From the NCBI RefSeq assembly GCF_013409425.1, contig NZ_JACCAC010000001.1:248001-312000 (forward strand): a DNA stretch of 64,000 bases. Reading direction: 5' to 3'. Below, one piece after another: positions 9,140 through 18,305 of this stretch (its first letter is position 1; each line of letters opens with the position of its first letter). The DNA is from Nocardioides perillae. Its GTDB lineage: Bacteria > Actinomycetota > Actinomycetes > Propionibacteriales > Nocardioidaceae. The translations under genes were made by a program, and so were the position numbers. Under the pieces are notes generated by a model. That model did not search any database, was not told where the DNA came from, and worked only from the letters and a program-made list of their open reading frames with translations.

Positions 9140-10501
9140 ATGACCCTCCGCATCGCCGTCGTGGGCGCCGGGCCCGCCGGGATCTACGCCGCCGACTCCC
9201 TGCTCAAGTCCGACGTCGACGTCGCGGTCGACCTGCTCGACCGCCTGCCCGCGCCCTACGGCCTGGTCCGCTACGGCGTGGCGCCCGACCACCCGCGCAT
9301 CAAGGAGATCGTCAAGGCCCTCGACCGGGTCCTGGCCTCGCCGGGCGTGCGCTTCCTCGGCGGTGTCGACCTCGGCGTCGACGTCAAGCTCGAGGAGCTG
9401 CGCGAGCTCTACGACGCCGTCGTGGTGGCCACCGGTGCCCGCGCCGACCGCGACCTGGGCATCCCCGGCGAGGAGCTGACGCACGGGGCGGCCGACTTCG
9501 TGTCGTGGTACGACTCGCACCCCGACGCCCCGGAGTCGTGGCCGCTCGACGCCGCCTCCGTGGCCGTCGTCGGGGTCGGCAACGTCGCCCTCGACGTCGC
9601 ACGCGTCCTCGCCAAGGACGGCGAGGAGATGCGCGTCACCGACGTGCCCGGCCCCGTGCTCGACGCCCTGCGGGCCAAGACCACCACCGACGTGCACGTC
9701 TTCTCGCGCCGCGGGCCGGCGTACGTCAAGTTCTCCCCGCTCGAGCTGCGCGAGCTCAACCACTCCCCCAGCGTCGAGGTGGTCGTGCACCCCGAGGGCT
9801 TCGACGTCGACGACCACGGCATGGCGCACGTGGGCGCGAACAAGTCGGCCAAGCTGGTGCTCGACGTCCTGGCGAACTGGGTCGGCCGCGACCTCGAGGG
9901 CAAGCCGCACCGCATCCACCTCCACTTCTGCGAGGCCCCCGTCGAGGTCGTCGGCGAGGACGGCCGGGTCACCGCGATCCGCACCGAGCGCACCGCGCCC
10001 GTCGGCGACGGCACGTACGCCGGGACCGGCGAGGTCACGACCTGGGAGGTCGGCGCGGTCTACCGCGCGATCGGCTACCGCAGCAGCCCCGTGCTCGGGC
10101 TCCCCTTCGACGACCGCGCGGCCGTCGTGCCCAACGTGGGCGGCCGCGTCGTGGACCTCGACGGTGAGCCGGTCCCCGGCGCCTACGTCACCGGGTGGGT
10201 CAAGCGCGGGCCGGTCGGCCTGATCGGCCACACCAAGAGCGACGCGGCCGAGACCGTCGGCCACCTGCTCGCCGACCTCGCCGGGCGCGGGTCGGACGGG
10301 TCCGACGGGGCGGCGACGCGGTCCGAGGCCGAGGTCGACGCCTACCTCGCCGCCCGCGGGGTCGACGTGCAGACCTACGAGCGCTGGCGGCGGCTCGACG
10401 ACCACGAGGTCGCGCTCGGCGCCGCCGAGGGCCGCACCCGCGTCAAGGTCGCCGGGCGCGAGGAGATGCTCCGACTGGGGGCAGGGCTGCCGGAGGCCTG
10501 A
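9140..10501 (+). CDS. fprA: ferredoxin--NADP+ reductase, adrenodoxin-reductase type
   Basis: Cytoplasmic FAD enzyme that passes electrons between NADPH and ferredoxin, supplying P450s and other ferredoxin-dependent oxygenases. The 453-residue protein has the N-terminal FAD motif VVGAGPAGIYAAD, the family hallmark PAPYGLVRYGVAPDHP (about 38-53), a second nucleotide motif VVGVGNVALDVARVL (about 149-163) and the C-terminal KRGPVGLIGHTKSDA typical of mycobacterial FprA and mitochondrial adrenodoxin reductase. ATG at 9140. Divergent from the LysR gene, whose operator lies upstream. No ferredoxin or P450 gene is nearby. Confidence 0.92.
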   Translation: MTLRIAVVGAGPAGIYAADSLLKSDVDVAVDLLDRLPAPYGLVRYGVAPDHPRIKEIVKALDRVLASPGVRFLGGVDLGVDVKLEELRELYDAVVVATGARADRDLGIPGEELTHGAADFVSWYDSHPDAPESWPLDAASVAVVGVGNVALDVARVLAKDGEEMRVTDVPGPVLDALRAKTTTDVHVFSRRGPAYVKFSPLELRELNHSPSVEVVVHPEGFDVDDHGMAHVGANKSAKLVLDVLANWVGRDLEGKPHRIHLHFCEAPVEVVGEDGRVTAIRTERTAPVGDGTYAGTGEVTTWEVGAVYRAIGYRSSPVLGLPFDDRAAVVPNVGGRVVDLDGEPVPGAYVTGWVKRGPVGLIGHTKSDAAETVGHLLADLAGRGSDGSDGAATRSEAEVDAYLAARGVDVQTYERWRRLDDHEVALGAAEGRTRVKVAGREEMLRLGAGLPEA

Positions 10502-11050
10502 GCCGCGCGCGGTCGGCGCAGCAGCCCCAGCGCGGCCCCGAGGAGGCAGAACCCGGCCGCCACCACGGCGAGCGGCGGCGCGGCGACGTGCTCACGGGCG
10601 ACACCGAAGCCCGCCGACCCCGCGGCCTGACCGGTGGCGAGGGCGACGAAGAGCCAGGAGGTCCCCGCCGCCGCGCGGGGGCGGCCAGGCGTGGCGCGCC
10701 CAGAGGATGAGCACGGCCGACGTCGCCATGTAGCCGGCGCCGAAGACCGCCGTCGTCGCGAGGGCGGCCCACTGCTCCTGCGCCGCGGCCGCGAGCCCCG
10801 CACCGGCGCTGGCGACGGCGAGGGCCGCGGCGGACAGCACCCACCCGCCGCGCAGGCCCGCCCGGCCCACCAGCACCCCGGCGAGGGGGCCCAGCAGCCC
10901 GCCGAGCCCGAGCGCCACCCAGAGCCCGCCGACGCCGTCGGGCGGCACCGCGCCCGCCTCGGAGAGCAGCACCGGCCCGAAGGTCCACGTCAGCGCAGAG
11001 CCGGCACCGACCAGCACGGCGGCGGCGGCGGGCAGCAGCAACGCGCTGCG
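10502..11050 (-). pseudogene. MFS transporter remnant, C-terminal half only, frameshifted
   Basis: Reading minus from about 11050 the frame gives the C-terminal helices of a major facilitator protein (LLLPAAAAVLVGAGSALTW, then GLGGLLGPLAGVLVGRAG and an AGYMATSAVLILWARHAW segment). At about 10670-10692, in a G/C run, the reading jumps by one base: the next helices (TSWLFVALATGQAAGSAGF, LAVVAAGFCLLGAALGLLRR) continue in the neighbouring frame. The first six helices are absent: at about 11050 the sequence changes to the interior of a TetR gene on the other strand. The 3' end is unclear because the second frame runs into fprA. No start codon or promoter remains, so this is dead DNA unless the assembly is wrong. 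Confidence 0.75.
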
Positions 11051-11416
11051 GCCGACACCCCCGACGACCGGCTCCTGGCGATCTTCGACGCGGTCGAGAC
11101 CTTCCGGGCCGCCGCGCACCCCACCCAGTGGTGCTGCTTCCTCGCCACCGCCTCGGAGCGGCCCTCACCCGACGGACGCCGTGCGGAGGACGGGGCCGCC
11201 CCCGACCCGGTCCTGGCGCTGGTCGCCGAGGACACCCGGCGCGTGACGGAGCGGCTGCGACGACTGGCCGGCGAGACCGCGCACCCCGACCCCGACGCCC
11301 TCGCAGCCCTCCTGCTGGTGCTCTACAACGGGGTGCTGGGCAGCCTGCTCCGCGGCGCCCCCGCCGACCCCGTCGCCGCGGCGCGCACCGCGGCCCGGGC
11401 GGCCCTGCGCGCCTGA
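11050..11416 (+). pseudogene. TetR-family regulator remnant, ligand domain only
   Basis: Plus-strand frame from about 11050 to the stop at 11416 reads as the C-terminal effector half of a TetR regulator: DRLLAIFDAVETF and CCFLATASE match the conserved core helices of the TetR C-terminal domain, and ALLLVLYNGVLGSLLRGA the last helices. The HTH domain is missing. The stump is arranged head-to-head with the MFS stump, the normal layout of a repressor and its efflux pump, so one deletion appears to have removed both 5' halves and the shared promoter. Confidence 0.7.
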
Positions 11417-11465
11417 CGGCACCGCGCGCCGGCGCCGGTTCGGACCGGTCGCGTAGACAGGCGGC

Positions 11466-12173
11466 GTGCGACCCGCCGACCTCGACTACGACAACCGCAC
11501 CGGGCGGGGGCCCGGCCGCGTCGTCCGCACCGCCGCGGCCGTCCTCCCGGGCGTGGCGCGCGTGTGGGACCGCGTCGAGCCCTACGCCGACGCCTGGCAC
11601 GCCCACAACCGCGCCGTGCTGGGGCGACCCGGCCGACGGTGGTTCGTGCTCGGCGACTCGATGTCGCAGGGCGTCGGCGCGTCGCGCCACGACCGGGGCT
11701 GGGTGGGGCAGCTGGCCCGGCGGCTCGCCGCCGACGGCCTCGAGCTGCAGGTGCTCAACCTCTCGGCGACCGGCGCCCGCGCCGACGACGTCGTCGCCCA
11801 GCAGCTGCCGCTCGTGGAGCGGATCGGCGTGCGCGAGGGCGACCTGACCACGGTCCTCGTGGGGTCGAACGACCTCTACGGCGGCCGCGCCGCGCGCCGA
11901 CGGCTCCCCGCGGCGTACGCCGCCCTCGTCGCGGGCGTGCCCCCCGGCACGGTCGTCGCGACCCTGCCGCGCGCGCACGGCGTCGCGAGCCGCGCCAACG
12001 CCCACGTCGAGGAGGCCGCCGCGGTCGGTCGGGTGAGGCTGCTCGACCTGCGCACCCTCGGCCCCGACAGCTGGCGAGGACTGCTGGCCAGCGACCTCTT
12101 CCACCCCAACGACGCGGGCTACGCCGCGATCGCGGACGCCTTCGAGCCCACCGTGCGCCGCGCGCTCGCCTGA
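11466..12173 (+). CDS. SGNH/GDSL hydrolase
   Basis: 235-residue serine esterase/lipase-type hydrolase. Block I GDSMSQG (63-69) supplies the nucleophile, GSND (about 138-141) the block III Asn, and DLFHPND (about 213-219) the Asp-His pair of block V. GTG start at 11466. No signal peptide or membrane segment is apparent, so cytoplasmic action is inferred; the substrate (acyl ester of lipid, sugar or thioester) cannot be told. It ends 16 bp from the convergent paaZ stop. Confidence 0.85.
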   Translation: MRPADLDYDNRTGRGPGRVVRTAAAVLPGVARVWDRVEPYADAWHAHNRAVLGRPGRRWFVLGDSMSQGVGASRHDRGWVGQLARRLAADGLELQVLNLSATGARADDVVAQQLPLVERIGVREGDLTTVLVGSNDLYGGRAARRRLPAAYAALVAGVPPGTVVATLPRAHGVASRANAHVEEAAAVGRVRLLDLRTLGPDSWRGLLASDLFHPNDAGYAAIADAFEPTVRRALA

Positions 12174-12189
12174 CCCCCGGGTTGGCGGC

Positions 12190-14256
12190 TCAGCCGGCGG
12201 GCGGGGTCGGCCACTCCTTCGCGACGAGGGTGAGCACGTCGTAGGTCGCGACGGGCGCGCCGTCGGCGTTGGTGACGACCGCGTCCCAGCGCACCTCGCC
12301 GTAGTCGGCGGAGGTGCGCGGGGTGACCTGCTTGACCGTGAGCGTCACCGCGATCGCGTCGCCGGCCTTGACCGGGGTGAGGAAGCGCAGCGCGTCGACG
12401 CCGAAGTTGGCCAGCACCGGGCCCGGGTCGGGGTCGACGAAGAGCCCCGCCGCGAGCGAGACCACGAGGTAGCCGTGGGCGACGATCCCGCCGAAGAGCG
12501 GGTTGCGCTGCGCGGCCGCCTCGTCGGTGTGGGCGTAGAACGTGTCGCCGGTGAACTCGGCGAAGTGCTCGATGTCCTCGAGGGTGACCGTGCGCGAGGC
12601 GGAGCGGATCGTGTCGCCGATCCGCAGCTCGGCCAGGCTCCTGCGGAAGGGGTGCACGTCGGTCTCGCGGCGCCTCGCGCCGGTGGTCCAGCGGCCCGTG
12701 ATCGCGGTCATCGCGTCGGGCGAGGCCTGGACCGCGGTGCGCTGCATGTGGCGCAGCACGCCGCGCACGCCGCCCAGCTCCTCACCGCCGCCGGCGCGCC
12801 CGGGCCCGCCGTGGACGAGCACCGGGAGCGGGGAGCCGTGACCGCCGGCCGCCCTCGCCTCGGCCGCGTCGTCGCGGTCCAGCACCAGGAGGCGACCGTG
12901 GTGGGGCGCGAGGCCGAGCACCACCGTGCGCGCGACCTCGGGGTCGCGGGTCACGACCGAGCCGACCAGGCTGCCCTTGCCGCGCGCGGCGAGCTCGACG
13001 GCGCCGCCCGGGCCTTCGAGCGCGTCGTAGGCGAGGAGCGTGCTCACCGGTCCGAAGGGCTCCACGTCGTGCGGCTCGACCGCCCCGTCGCGCGCCCGCA
13101 GCAGCACCGGGGAGAGGAAGGCGCCGCGCTCGGCGTCGGCGCCGACCACCTCGACCCGGTCCGGGTCGCCGAAGACGACGTCGGCCGACGCACGCAGCGA
13201 CTGCACGGCCTTGCGCACCTCGTCGCGCTGCTCGAGCGAGACGAGTGCCCCCATCCGCACCTGCTCGTCGCGGGGGTTGCCGACCGTGACCTCCGCCAGC
13301 CGGGCGGCGATCGCCTCGGCCACGTCGTCGAGACGCTCCCGGGGCACAATCGCGCGGCGGATCGCGGTGCACTTCTGACCGGCCTTGACCGTCATCTCGG
13401 TGACGACGCCGCGCACGAAGAGGTCGAACTCCTCGTCGCCCGGGCGCACGTCGGGCCCGAGCACCGAGCAGTTGAGCGAGTCGGCCTCCACCCCGAGCTC
13501 GACCCCGCCGTGCAGCACCTGCGGGTGGGTGCGCAGCAGCCCGGCGGTGTGGGCCGAGCCGGTGAAGGCGACGTGGTCCTGCACGGTCAGCTCGTCGAGC
13601 AGCCCCTCGGGGCTGCCGCAGAGCAGCTGCAGGCTGCCCTCGGGCAGCAGGCCCGACTCGACGATGCGCCGCACGACCAGCTCGGTGAGGTACGCCGTCT
13701 GGGCGGCCGGCTTCACGATCGTGGGGACGCCCGCGACGAAGGCGGGCGCCAGCTTCTCGAGGAACCCCCACACCGGGAAGTTGAACGCGTTGACCTGCAC
13801 CGCGACGCCGGGTCGGCTGGTCCACACGTGCTGGCCCAGGAAGGTGCCGCCCTTGCCGAGCGGCTCGGGCGGGCCGTCGAGCACCACGGTGTCGTTGGGC
13901 AGCTCGCGGGTGGCCTTGCTCGCGATCGAGAAGACGGTGCCGATGCCGCCGTCGACGTCCACCGCGGTGTCGCGGCGGGTCGCGCCGGTGGAGAAGGACA
14001 CCTCGTAGAGCTCGTCCTTGACCGAGCCGAGGTGCTTCGCCACCTGCTTGAGCAGCCCCGCGCGCTCGTGGAAGGTGAGCGCGCGCAGCGCCGGCCCGCC
14101 GACCTGCTTGGCGTGGGTCACCATCGCGGCGAGGTCGAGCCCCGCGGAGCTGAGGCGCGCCACCTCCTCGCCGGTCACCGCGTCGAGCACCGGCCGCCCC
14201 TCGTCGGCCGCGCGGTGCCACGTGCCGACGGCGTAGCTCTCCAGAAGTCGTCCCAC
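12190..14256 (-). CDS. paaZ: bifunctional oxepin-CoA hydrolase / 3-oxo-5,6-dehydrosuberyl-CoA semialdehyde dehydrogenase
   Basis: Ring-opening enzyme of aerobic phenylacetate degradation: the C-terminal hydratase opens oxepin-CoA and the N-terminal NADP-dependent dehydrogenase oxidises the resulting reactive aldehyde. The 688-residue protein has an aldehyde dehydrogenase domain (about 1-520) with catalytic Cys296 in GQKCTAIR and Glu257 in VEADSLN, and a MaoC-type hotdog hydratase (about 545-688) with the Asp/His pair in [12 protein letters not shown]. These agree with the known E. coli PaaZ residues. GTG at 14256 gives the family length. Divergent from paaABCDEKI with a 109-bp shared control region, and convergent with the SGNH gene. 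Confidence 0.95.
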   Translation of the reverse strand: MGRLLESYAVGTWHRAADEGRPVLDAVTGEEVARLSSAGLDLAAMVTHAKQVGGPALRALTFHERAGLLKQVAKHLGSVKDELYEVSFSTGATRRDTAVDVDGGIGTVFSIASKATRELPNDTVVLDGPPEPLGKGGTFLGQHVWTSRPGVAVQVNAFNFPVWGFLEKLAPAFVAGVPTIVKPAAQTAYLTELVVRRIVESGLLPEGSLQLLCGSPEGLLDELTVQDHVAFTGSAHTAGLLRTHPQVLHGGVELGVEADSLNCSVLGPDVRPGDEEFDLFVRGVVTEMTVKAGQKCTAIRRAIVPRERLDDVAEAIAARLAEVTVGNPRDEQVRMGALVSLEQRDEVRKAVQSLRASADVVFGDPDRVEVVGADAERGAFLSPVLLRARDGAVEPHDVEPFGPVSTLLAYDALEGPGGAVELAARGKGSLVGSVVTRDPEVARTVVLGLAPHHGRLLVLDRDDAAEARAAGGHGSPLPVLVHGGPGRAGGGEELGGVRGVLRHMQRTAVQASPDAMTAITGRWTTGARRRETDVHPFRRSLAELRIGDTIRSASRTVTLEDIEHFAEFTGDTFYAHTDEAAAQRNPLFGGIVAHGYLVVSLAAGLFVDPDPGPVLANFGVDALRFLTPVKAGDAIAVTLTVKQVTPRTSADYGEVRWDAVVTNADGAPVATYDVLTLVAKEWPTPPAG

Positions 14257-14322
14257 GTCTGCTCCTCGCTCGGGTCGGTCGGGCTCGCGGACCCTTGCGC
14301 GGCCCCCGGTGGTGTGCCAACC

Positions 14323-14341
14323 TAATACAGACCGAGCGGTC
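14323..14341 (+). promoter_or_regulatory. paaA promoter -10 with overlapping TetR-type operator
   Basis: TAATAC at 14323-14328 is a good actinobacterial -10 and would start transcription near 14335. The inverted repeat GACCG-AG-CGGTC at 14330-14341 covers that start, which fits repression by the TetR gene at the end of the cluster. No well spaced -35 was found. The same site sits in the divergent paaZ leader, so it may control both directions. Assignment to the PaaR-like protein is inference. Confidence 0.5.
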
Positions 14342-14365
14342 AGGAAAGACCTCCAGGAGGACACG

Positions 14366-15340
14366 ATGTCGGTGACCGACCAGCCCGAGGCCGAGGCGCC
14401 TGAGGGCCTCGAGGCGCTCGAGGCGCTCGAGGCGCAGTTCGAGGCGGTGATCGCTCGCAGCGACCGCGTCGAGCCGCGCGACTGGATGCCCGACGGCTAC
14501 CGCAGGACGCTCATCCGGCAGGTCGCGCAGCACGCGCACTCCGAGATCATCGGGATGCAGCCCGAGGGCGGCTGGATCACCCGCGCCCCCTCGCTGCGGC
14601 GCAAGGCGACGCTCCTGGCCAAGGTGCAGGACGAGGCCGGCCACGGGCTCTACCTCTACTCCGCCTGCGAGACCCTCGGCGTCTCCCGCGGCGAGCTCAC
14701 CGAGATGCTGATCGAGGGCAAGCAGAAGTACTCCTCGATCTTCAACTACCCCACGCTGTCCTACGCCGACGTCGGCACCATCGGCTGGCTCGTCGACGGC
14801 GCGGCCATCTGCAACCAGGTGCCGCTGTGCCGCACCTCCTACGGCCCCTACGGCCGGGCGATGATCCGGATCTGCAAGGAGGAGTCCTTCCACCAGCGGC
14901 AGGGCTACGAGCTGCTGATGGCGATGATGCGCGGCACCGACGAGCAGCGCGCGATGGTGCAGGAGTCGGTCGACCGCTTCTGGTGGCCGGCGCTGATGAT
15001 GTTCGGCCCGCCCGACGACGACTCCCCCAACACCGCGCAGTCGATGGCCTGGGGCATCAAGCGCAACACCAACGACGACCTGCGCCAGCGGTTCGTCGAC
15101 ATGAGCGTGCCGCAGGCCGAGGCCCTCGGCGTCACCTTCCCCGACCCCGAGCTGCGGTGGAACGCCGGGCGCGGCCACTACGACTTCGGCCAGCCCGACT
15201 GGGAGGAGTTCGCGCAGGTCGTGAAGGGCGACGGGCCCTGCAACGCCCAGCGCATCGCCCACCGCCGCCGCGCCCACGAGGACGGCGCCTGGGTGCGCGA
15301 GGCCGCGAGCGCCTTCGCCGCGAAGCAGGCCGCGTCGTGA
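14366..15340 (+). CDS. paaA: 1,2-phenylacetyl-CoA epoxidase, catalytic subunit A
   Basis: Di-iron oxygenase subunit that epoxidises the ring of phenylacetyl-CoA. The 324-residue protein carries the carboxylate-bridged iron motifs DEAGH (89-93) and EESFH (172-176), plus the highly conserved [10 protein letters not shown] and [11 protein letters not shown] stretches. ATG at 14366 is preceded by AGGAGG at 14355-14360; the longer frame starts before the promoter. The N-terminus has an extra Glu/Ala/Leu repeat (LEALEALEA) not typical of the family core. Its TGA overlaps the paaB GTG, so A and B are translationally coupled. Confidence 0.97.
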   Translation: MSVTDQPEAEAPEGLEALEALEAQFEAVIARSDRVEPRDWMPDGYRRTLIRQVAQHAHSEIIGMQPEGGWITRAPSLRRKATLLAKVQDEAGHGLYLYSACETLGVSRGELTEMLIEGKQKYSSIFNYPTLSYADVGTIGWLVDGAAICNQVPLCRTSYGPYGRAMIRICKEESFHQRQGYELLMAMMRGTDEQRAMVQESVDRFWWPALMMFGPPDDDSPNTAQSMAWGIKRNTNDDLRQRFVDMSVPQAEALGVTFPDPELRWNAGRGHYDFGQPDWEEFAQVVKGDGPCNAQRIAHRRRAHEDGAWVREAASAFAAKQAAS

Positions 15341-15708
15341 GCGGCGAGCGCGACTTCGCCGCGGAGGGCGGCCACGGGGCCGTCCCGCTGGCGGGGGTGC
15401 CGGCCAGCGAGCCGGGGCACGGCCGGGAGCGGGGGCTCCCCCTCTACGAGGTCTTCGTGCGCGGCAAGCGCGGCCTCAACCACGTGCACGTCGGGTCGCT
15501 GCACGCCGCCGACGACCAGATGGCGGTGCGCCACGCCCGCGACGTCTACACCCGCCGCAACGAGGGCGTGAGCATCTGGGTCGTGCGCGCCGACGCGATC
15601 ACCGCCTCGAGCCCCGACGAGAAGGACCCGCTCTTCGCGCCCGCCGGCGACAAGGTCTACCGGCACCCGACCTTCTACCCCATCCCCGCCGACGTCCCCC
15701 ACATGTGA
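15337..15708 (+). CDS. paaB: 1,2-phenylacetyl-CoA epoxidase, subunit B
   Basis: Small structural subunit that bridges PaaAC heterodimers. The conserved part ([29 protein letters not shown] to the HPTFYPIP tail) is textbook PaaB. GTG at 15337 overlaps the paaA stop (GTGA). The protein is 123 residues, about 28 longer than the usual 95, because of a Gly/Ala/Glu-rich N-terminal extension. No alternative start with a ribosome site was found within it, so the extension may be real. Confidence 0.95.
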   Translation: MSGERDFAAEGGHGAVPLAGVPASEPGHGRERGLPLYEVFVRGKRGLNHVHVGSLHAADDQMAVRHARDVYTRRNEGVSIWVVRADAITASSPDEKDPLFAPAGDKVYRHPTFYPIPADVPHM

Positions 15709-15721
15709 GAGGCGGTCACCG

Positions 15722-16675
15722 ATGAGCCACGCCGCACCCGACCCGAGCAGCGGCCAGGGCAGCGCCTACGACGGCCTGCTCGAGCACCACGACGTGGCCG
15801 GCGACGCCTCCCAGTGGGCCTTCGGCACCGACTTCGAGGACCCGCTCGCCGGCGTCGACACGACGCTGCCCGACGGTGTCGACGGCGCGGCCCTGGCGGC
15901 GTACTGCCTGATGCTCGGCGACGACGCCCTCGTGATGTCGCACCGGCTCTCGGAGTGGTGCAGCAACGCACCCGACCTCGAGGAGGACATCGCGCTGGCC
16001 AACCACGCGCTCGACCTGCTGGGGCAGGCGCGGCTGCTGCTGGCGCGCGCCGCGGCCGCTGACCCGGCGTGCGTGCCGGTGCTGCCGGAGGGCTCGCCGG
16101 TGCCCGCCGAGGACGCGCTCGCCTTCTTCCGCGACGCCGGCGACTTCCGCAACGTGCGCCTCGTGGAGGTGCCGCACGGCGACTTCGCGCACGTCGTGGT
16201 GCGCCTGCTGCTCTTCTCGACGGTCCGGCTCGCCCTGCTCGGCCGGCTGACGGGGAGCCGCGACCCCGTGCTGGCCGCGATCGCCGCGAAGGGGGTCAAG
16301 GAGCTGACCTACCACCGCGACTGGTCGGGACGCTGGTTCCTCACGCTCGCCCAGGGCACCGAGGAGTCGCGCCGACGGCTGCTGGCGGCGCTCGACGCGC
16401 TGTGGCCGCTCTACCCCGAGCTCCTCGCCACCCACCCGACCGAGGCCGCGCTGGCCGAGGCCGGCGTCGGGGCAGCCCCCGGCGACGTGCGCGACGAGGT
16501 CGAGGTCGTGCTCGAGCAGGTGCTCGCCGTCAGCGGGGTCGAGCGGCCGCAGCGCGGCCCGCTCGCCGGTGTGCGCGGCCGCACCGGTCGCGACGGGCTG
16601 CACACCGAGGCGCTCTCGCGGGTGCTCGGCGAGATGCAGGTCGTCGCGCGCGCGCACCCGCGGGGGCAGTGGTGA
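15722..16675 (+). CDS. paaC: 1,2-phenylacetyl-CoA epoxidase, subunit C
   Basis: Ferritin-like partner of PaaA without its own catalytic iron, needed for substrate CoA binding in the epoxidase. The 317-residue protein contains the PaaC core (AAYCLMLGDDALVMSHRLSEW, LEEDIALANHALDLLGQARLL, KGVKELTYHRDWSGRW). The N-terminus is about 60 residues longer than E. coli PaaC and is Asp/Gly-rich. ATG 15722 lies 14 bp after paaB with a GAGAGG-type ribosome site; its TGA overlaps the paaD start. Confidence 0.95.
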   Translation: MSHAAPDPSSGQGSAYDGLLEHHDVAGDASQWAFGTDFEDPLAGVDTTLPDGVDGAALAAYCLMLGDDALVMSHRLSEWCSNAPDLEEDIALANHALDLLGQARLLLARAAAADPACVPVLPEGSPVPAEDALAFFRDAGDFRNVRLVEVPHGDFAHVVVRLLLFSTVRLALLGRLTGSRDPVLAAIAAKGVKELTYHRDWSGRWFLTLAQGTEESRRRLLAALDALWPLYPELLATHPTEAALAEAGVGAAPGDVRDEVEVVLEQVLAVSGVERPQRGPLAGVRGRTGRDGLHTEALSRVLGEMQVVARAHPRGQW

Positions 16676-17187
16676 CCGCCGCGCCCGCGACCGAGGAGCA
16701 CCTCGCCGACGTGTGGGCGGTCGCGGCGTCGGTCACCGACCCGGAGATGCCCATGCTGACCCTCGCCGACCTCGGTGTGCTCCGCGGCGTGCGCGAGGAG
16801 GCCGGCACCGTGGTCGTGACCATCACCCCGACCTACTCCGGCTGCCCGGCGATGGCGACCATGCGCGACGACCTGGTGCACCGCCTGGCCGACGCCGGGC
16901 GCCGCGCCCGCGTCGAGGTCGCGCTCAGCCCCGCCTGGAGCAGCGACTGGATCACCGAGCGGGGGCGCCGGGCGCTGCGCGAGCACGGCCTGTCCGCGCC
17001 CGCCCCCGCCCCGCGCGCCGACGGGCCGGTCGCGCTGAGCCTGCTCCCGACCCGCCGCGCGCTCACCTGCCCGCGCTGCGGTTCGGAGGCGGTCGACCTC
17101 ACCTCCGAGTTCGGCGCGACCGCCTGCAAGGCCCTCTACCGCTGCACGTCGTGCCTCGAGCCGTTCGAGCACGTCAAGGAGATCTGA
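16672..17187 (+). CDS. paaD: PaaD, Fe-S maturation factor of the phenylacetyl-CoA epoxidase
   Basis: MIP18/DUF59-type protein required for assembly of the epoxidase system, probably acting on the PaaE iron-sulfur centre. The 171-residue protein has DPEMPMLTLADLGVLRGV, the SGCPAM cysteine motif at about 58-63, and a C-terminal CPRCG...CTSC zinc-ribbon-like module (about 132-164), all family traits. GTG 16672 overlaps the paaC stop by 4 bp; its own TGA overlaps the paaE ATG by 1 bp. Confidence 0.95.
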   Translation: MTAAPATEEHLADVWAVAASVTDPEMPMLTLADLGVLRGVREEAGTVVVTITPTYSGCPAMATMRDDLVHRLADAGRRARVEVALSPAWSSDWITERGRRALREHGLSAPAPAPRADGPVALSLLPTRRALTCPRCGSEAVDLTSEFGATACKALYRCTSCLEPFEHVKEI

Positions 17188-18305
17188 TGACCGTCCTCGC
17201 GACCGGCGGGACCGGGCCGGCCGACGCGCGCCGCGGCCCGCGCTCGGCCCCCTTCCACACCCTGCGCGTCGCCCACGTCGAGCAGCTGTGCGACGACGCG
17301 GTCGCGGTCACCTTCGACGTGCCCGCCGACCTCGCCGAGGCGTACGCCTTCGCGCCGGGACAGTCGCTGACCGTGCGGCGCGAGGTCGAGGGGCGCGAGG
17401 AGCGGCGCTCCTACTCGATCTGCGCACCCGCGGGCGCGGCGCCGCGCATCGGCGTGCGCGAGATCCCCGACGGCCTCTTCTCCTCGTGGCTGGTCCGCGA
17501 GGTGCGGGCCGGCGACGAGGTGGAGGTGCAGGTGCCGACCGGTGGCTTCACCGCCGACCCGGCCGCCGGCGGGCGGCACCTGTGCATCGCGGCGGGCTCG
17601 GGGATCACCCCGGTGCTGTCGATCGCCAGCTCGCTGCTGGGCCACGACGGTCCGGGGGGCGCCGAGGTGGCCCTGCTCTACGGCAACCGCACCAGCGCGT
17701 CGGTGATGTTCGCCGAGGAGCTCGGCGACCTGAAGAACCGGCACGGCTCGCGCTTCCAGCTGGTGCACGTGCTCTCGCGCGAGCCGCGCGACGCCGAGCT
17801 CTTCTCGGGCCGGCTCGACGCCGACCGGCTGCGGCGCATCCTCGACCTGCTGCTCCCGGCGCACACCTTCGACCACGTGTGGCTCTGCGGCCCGCTCGGC
17901 CTGGTCGAGGACGCCCGCACCGTCCTGGCGGAGGTCGGCTTCCCCGCCGAGCGCGTCCACTTCGAGCTGTTCTACGTCGACGCCCCGCCGCCGGAGCTGC
18001 GCCGACTCGACGCCGCGCCCGACGGCGCCGCGGCCGACGTGACCGTCGTGCTCGACGGGCTGTCCGCCACCGTGCCGGTGCCCTACGACCGCACCGTGCT
18101 CGACGCGGCGCAGGCCGTGCGCTCCGACCTGCCCTTCGCCTGCAAGGGCGGCGTGTGCGGCACGTGCCGGGCCAAGGTCACCGAGGGCGAGGTCGACATG
18201 CGGCGCAACTACGCCCTCGACCAGGACGAGGTCGACGCGGGCTTCGTGCTGGCCTGCCAGAGCTACCCCACCAGCGACCGGGCCGTCGTGGACTTCGACG
18301 TCTGA
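17187..18305 (+). CDS. paaE: 1,2-phenylacetyl-CoA epoxidase reductase subunit
   Basis: NADPH-dependent reductase that feeds electrons to PaaA. Domain order in 372 residues: FAD-binding (about 20-125, with RRSYSIC), NAD(P)-binding (about 130-245, with GSGITPVLSIASS) and a C-terminal plant-type [2Fe-2S] ferredoxin (about 285-372) with CKGGVCGTC and the distal LACQ cysteine, giving the four cluster ligands. Starts on the last base of the paaD stop and ends on the first base of paaK, so strict coupling. Confidence 0.96.
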   Translation: MTVLATGGTGPADARRGPRSAPFHTLRVAHVEQLCDDAVAVTFDVPADLAEAYAFAPGQSLTVRREVEGREERRSYSICAPAGAAPRIGVREIPDGLFSSWLVREVRAGDEVEVQVPTGGFTADPAAGGRHLCIAAGSGITPVLSIASSLLGHDGPGGAEVALLYGNRTSASVMFAEELGDLKNRHGSRFQLVHVLSREPRDAELFSGRLDADRLRRILDLLLPAHTFDHVWLCGPLGLVEDARTVLAEVGFPAERVHFELFYVDAPPPELRRLDAAPDGAAADVTVVLDGLSATVPVPYDRTVLDAAQAVRSDLPFACKGGVCGTCRAKVTEGEVDMRRNYALDQDEVDAGFVLACQSYPTSDRAVVDFDV

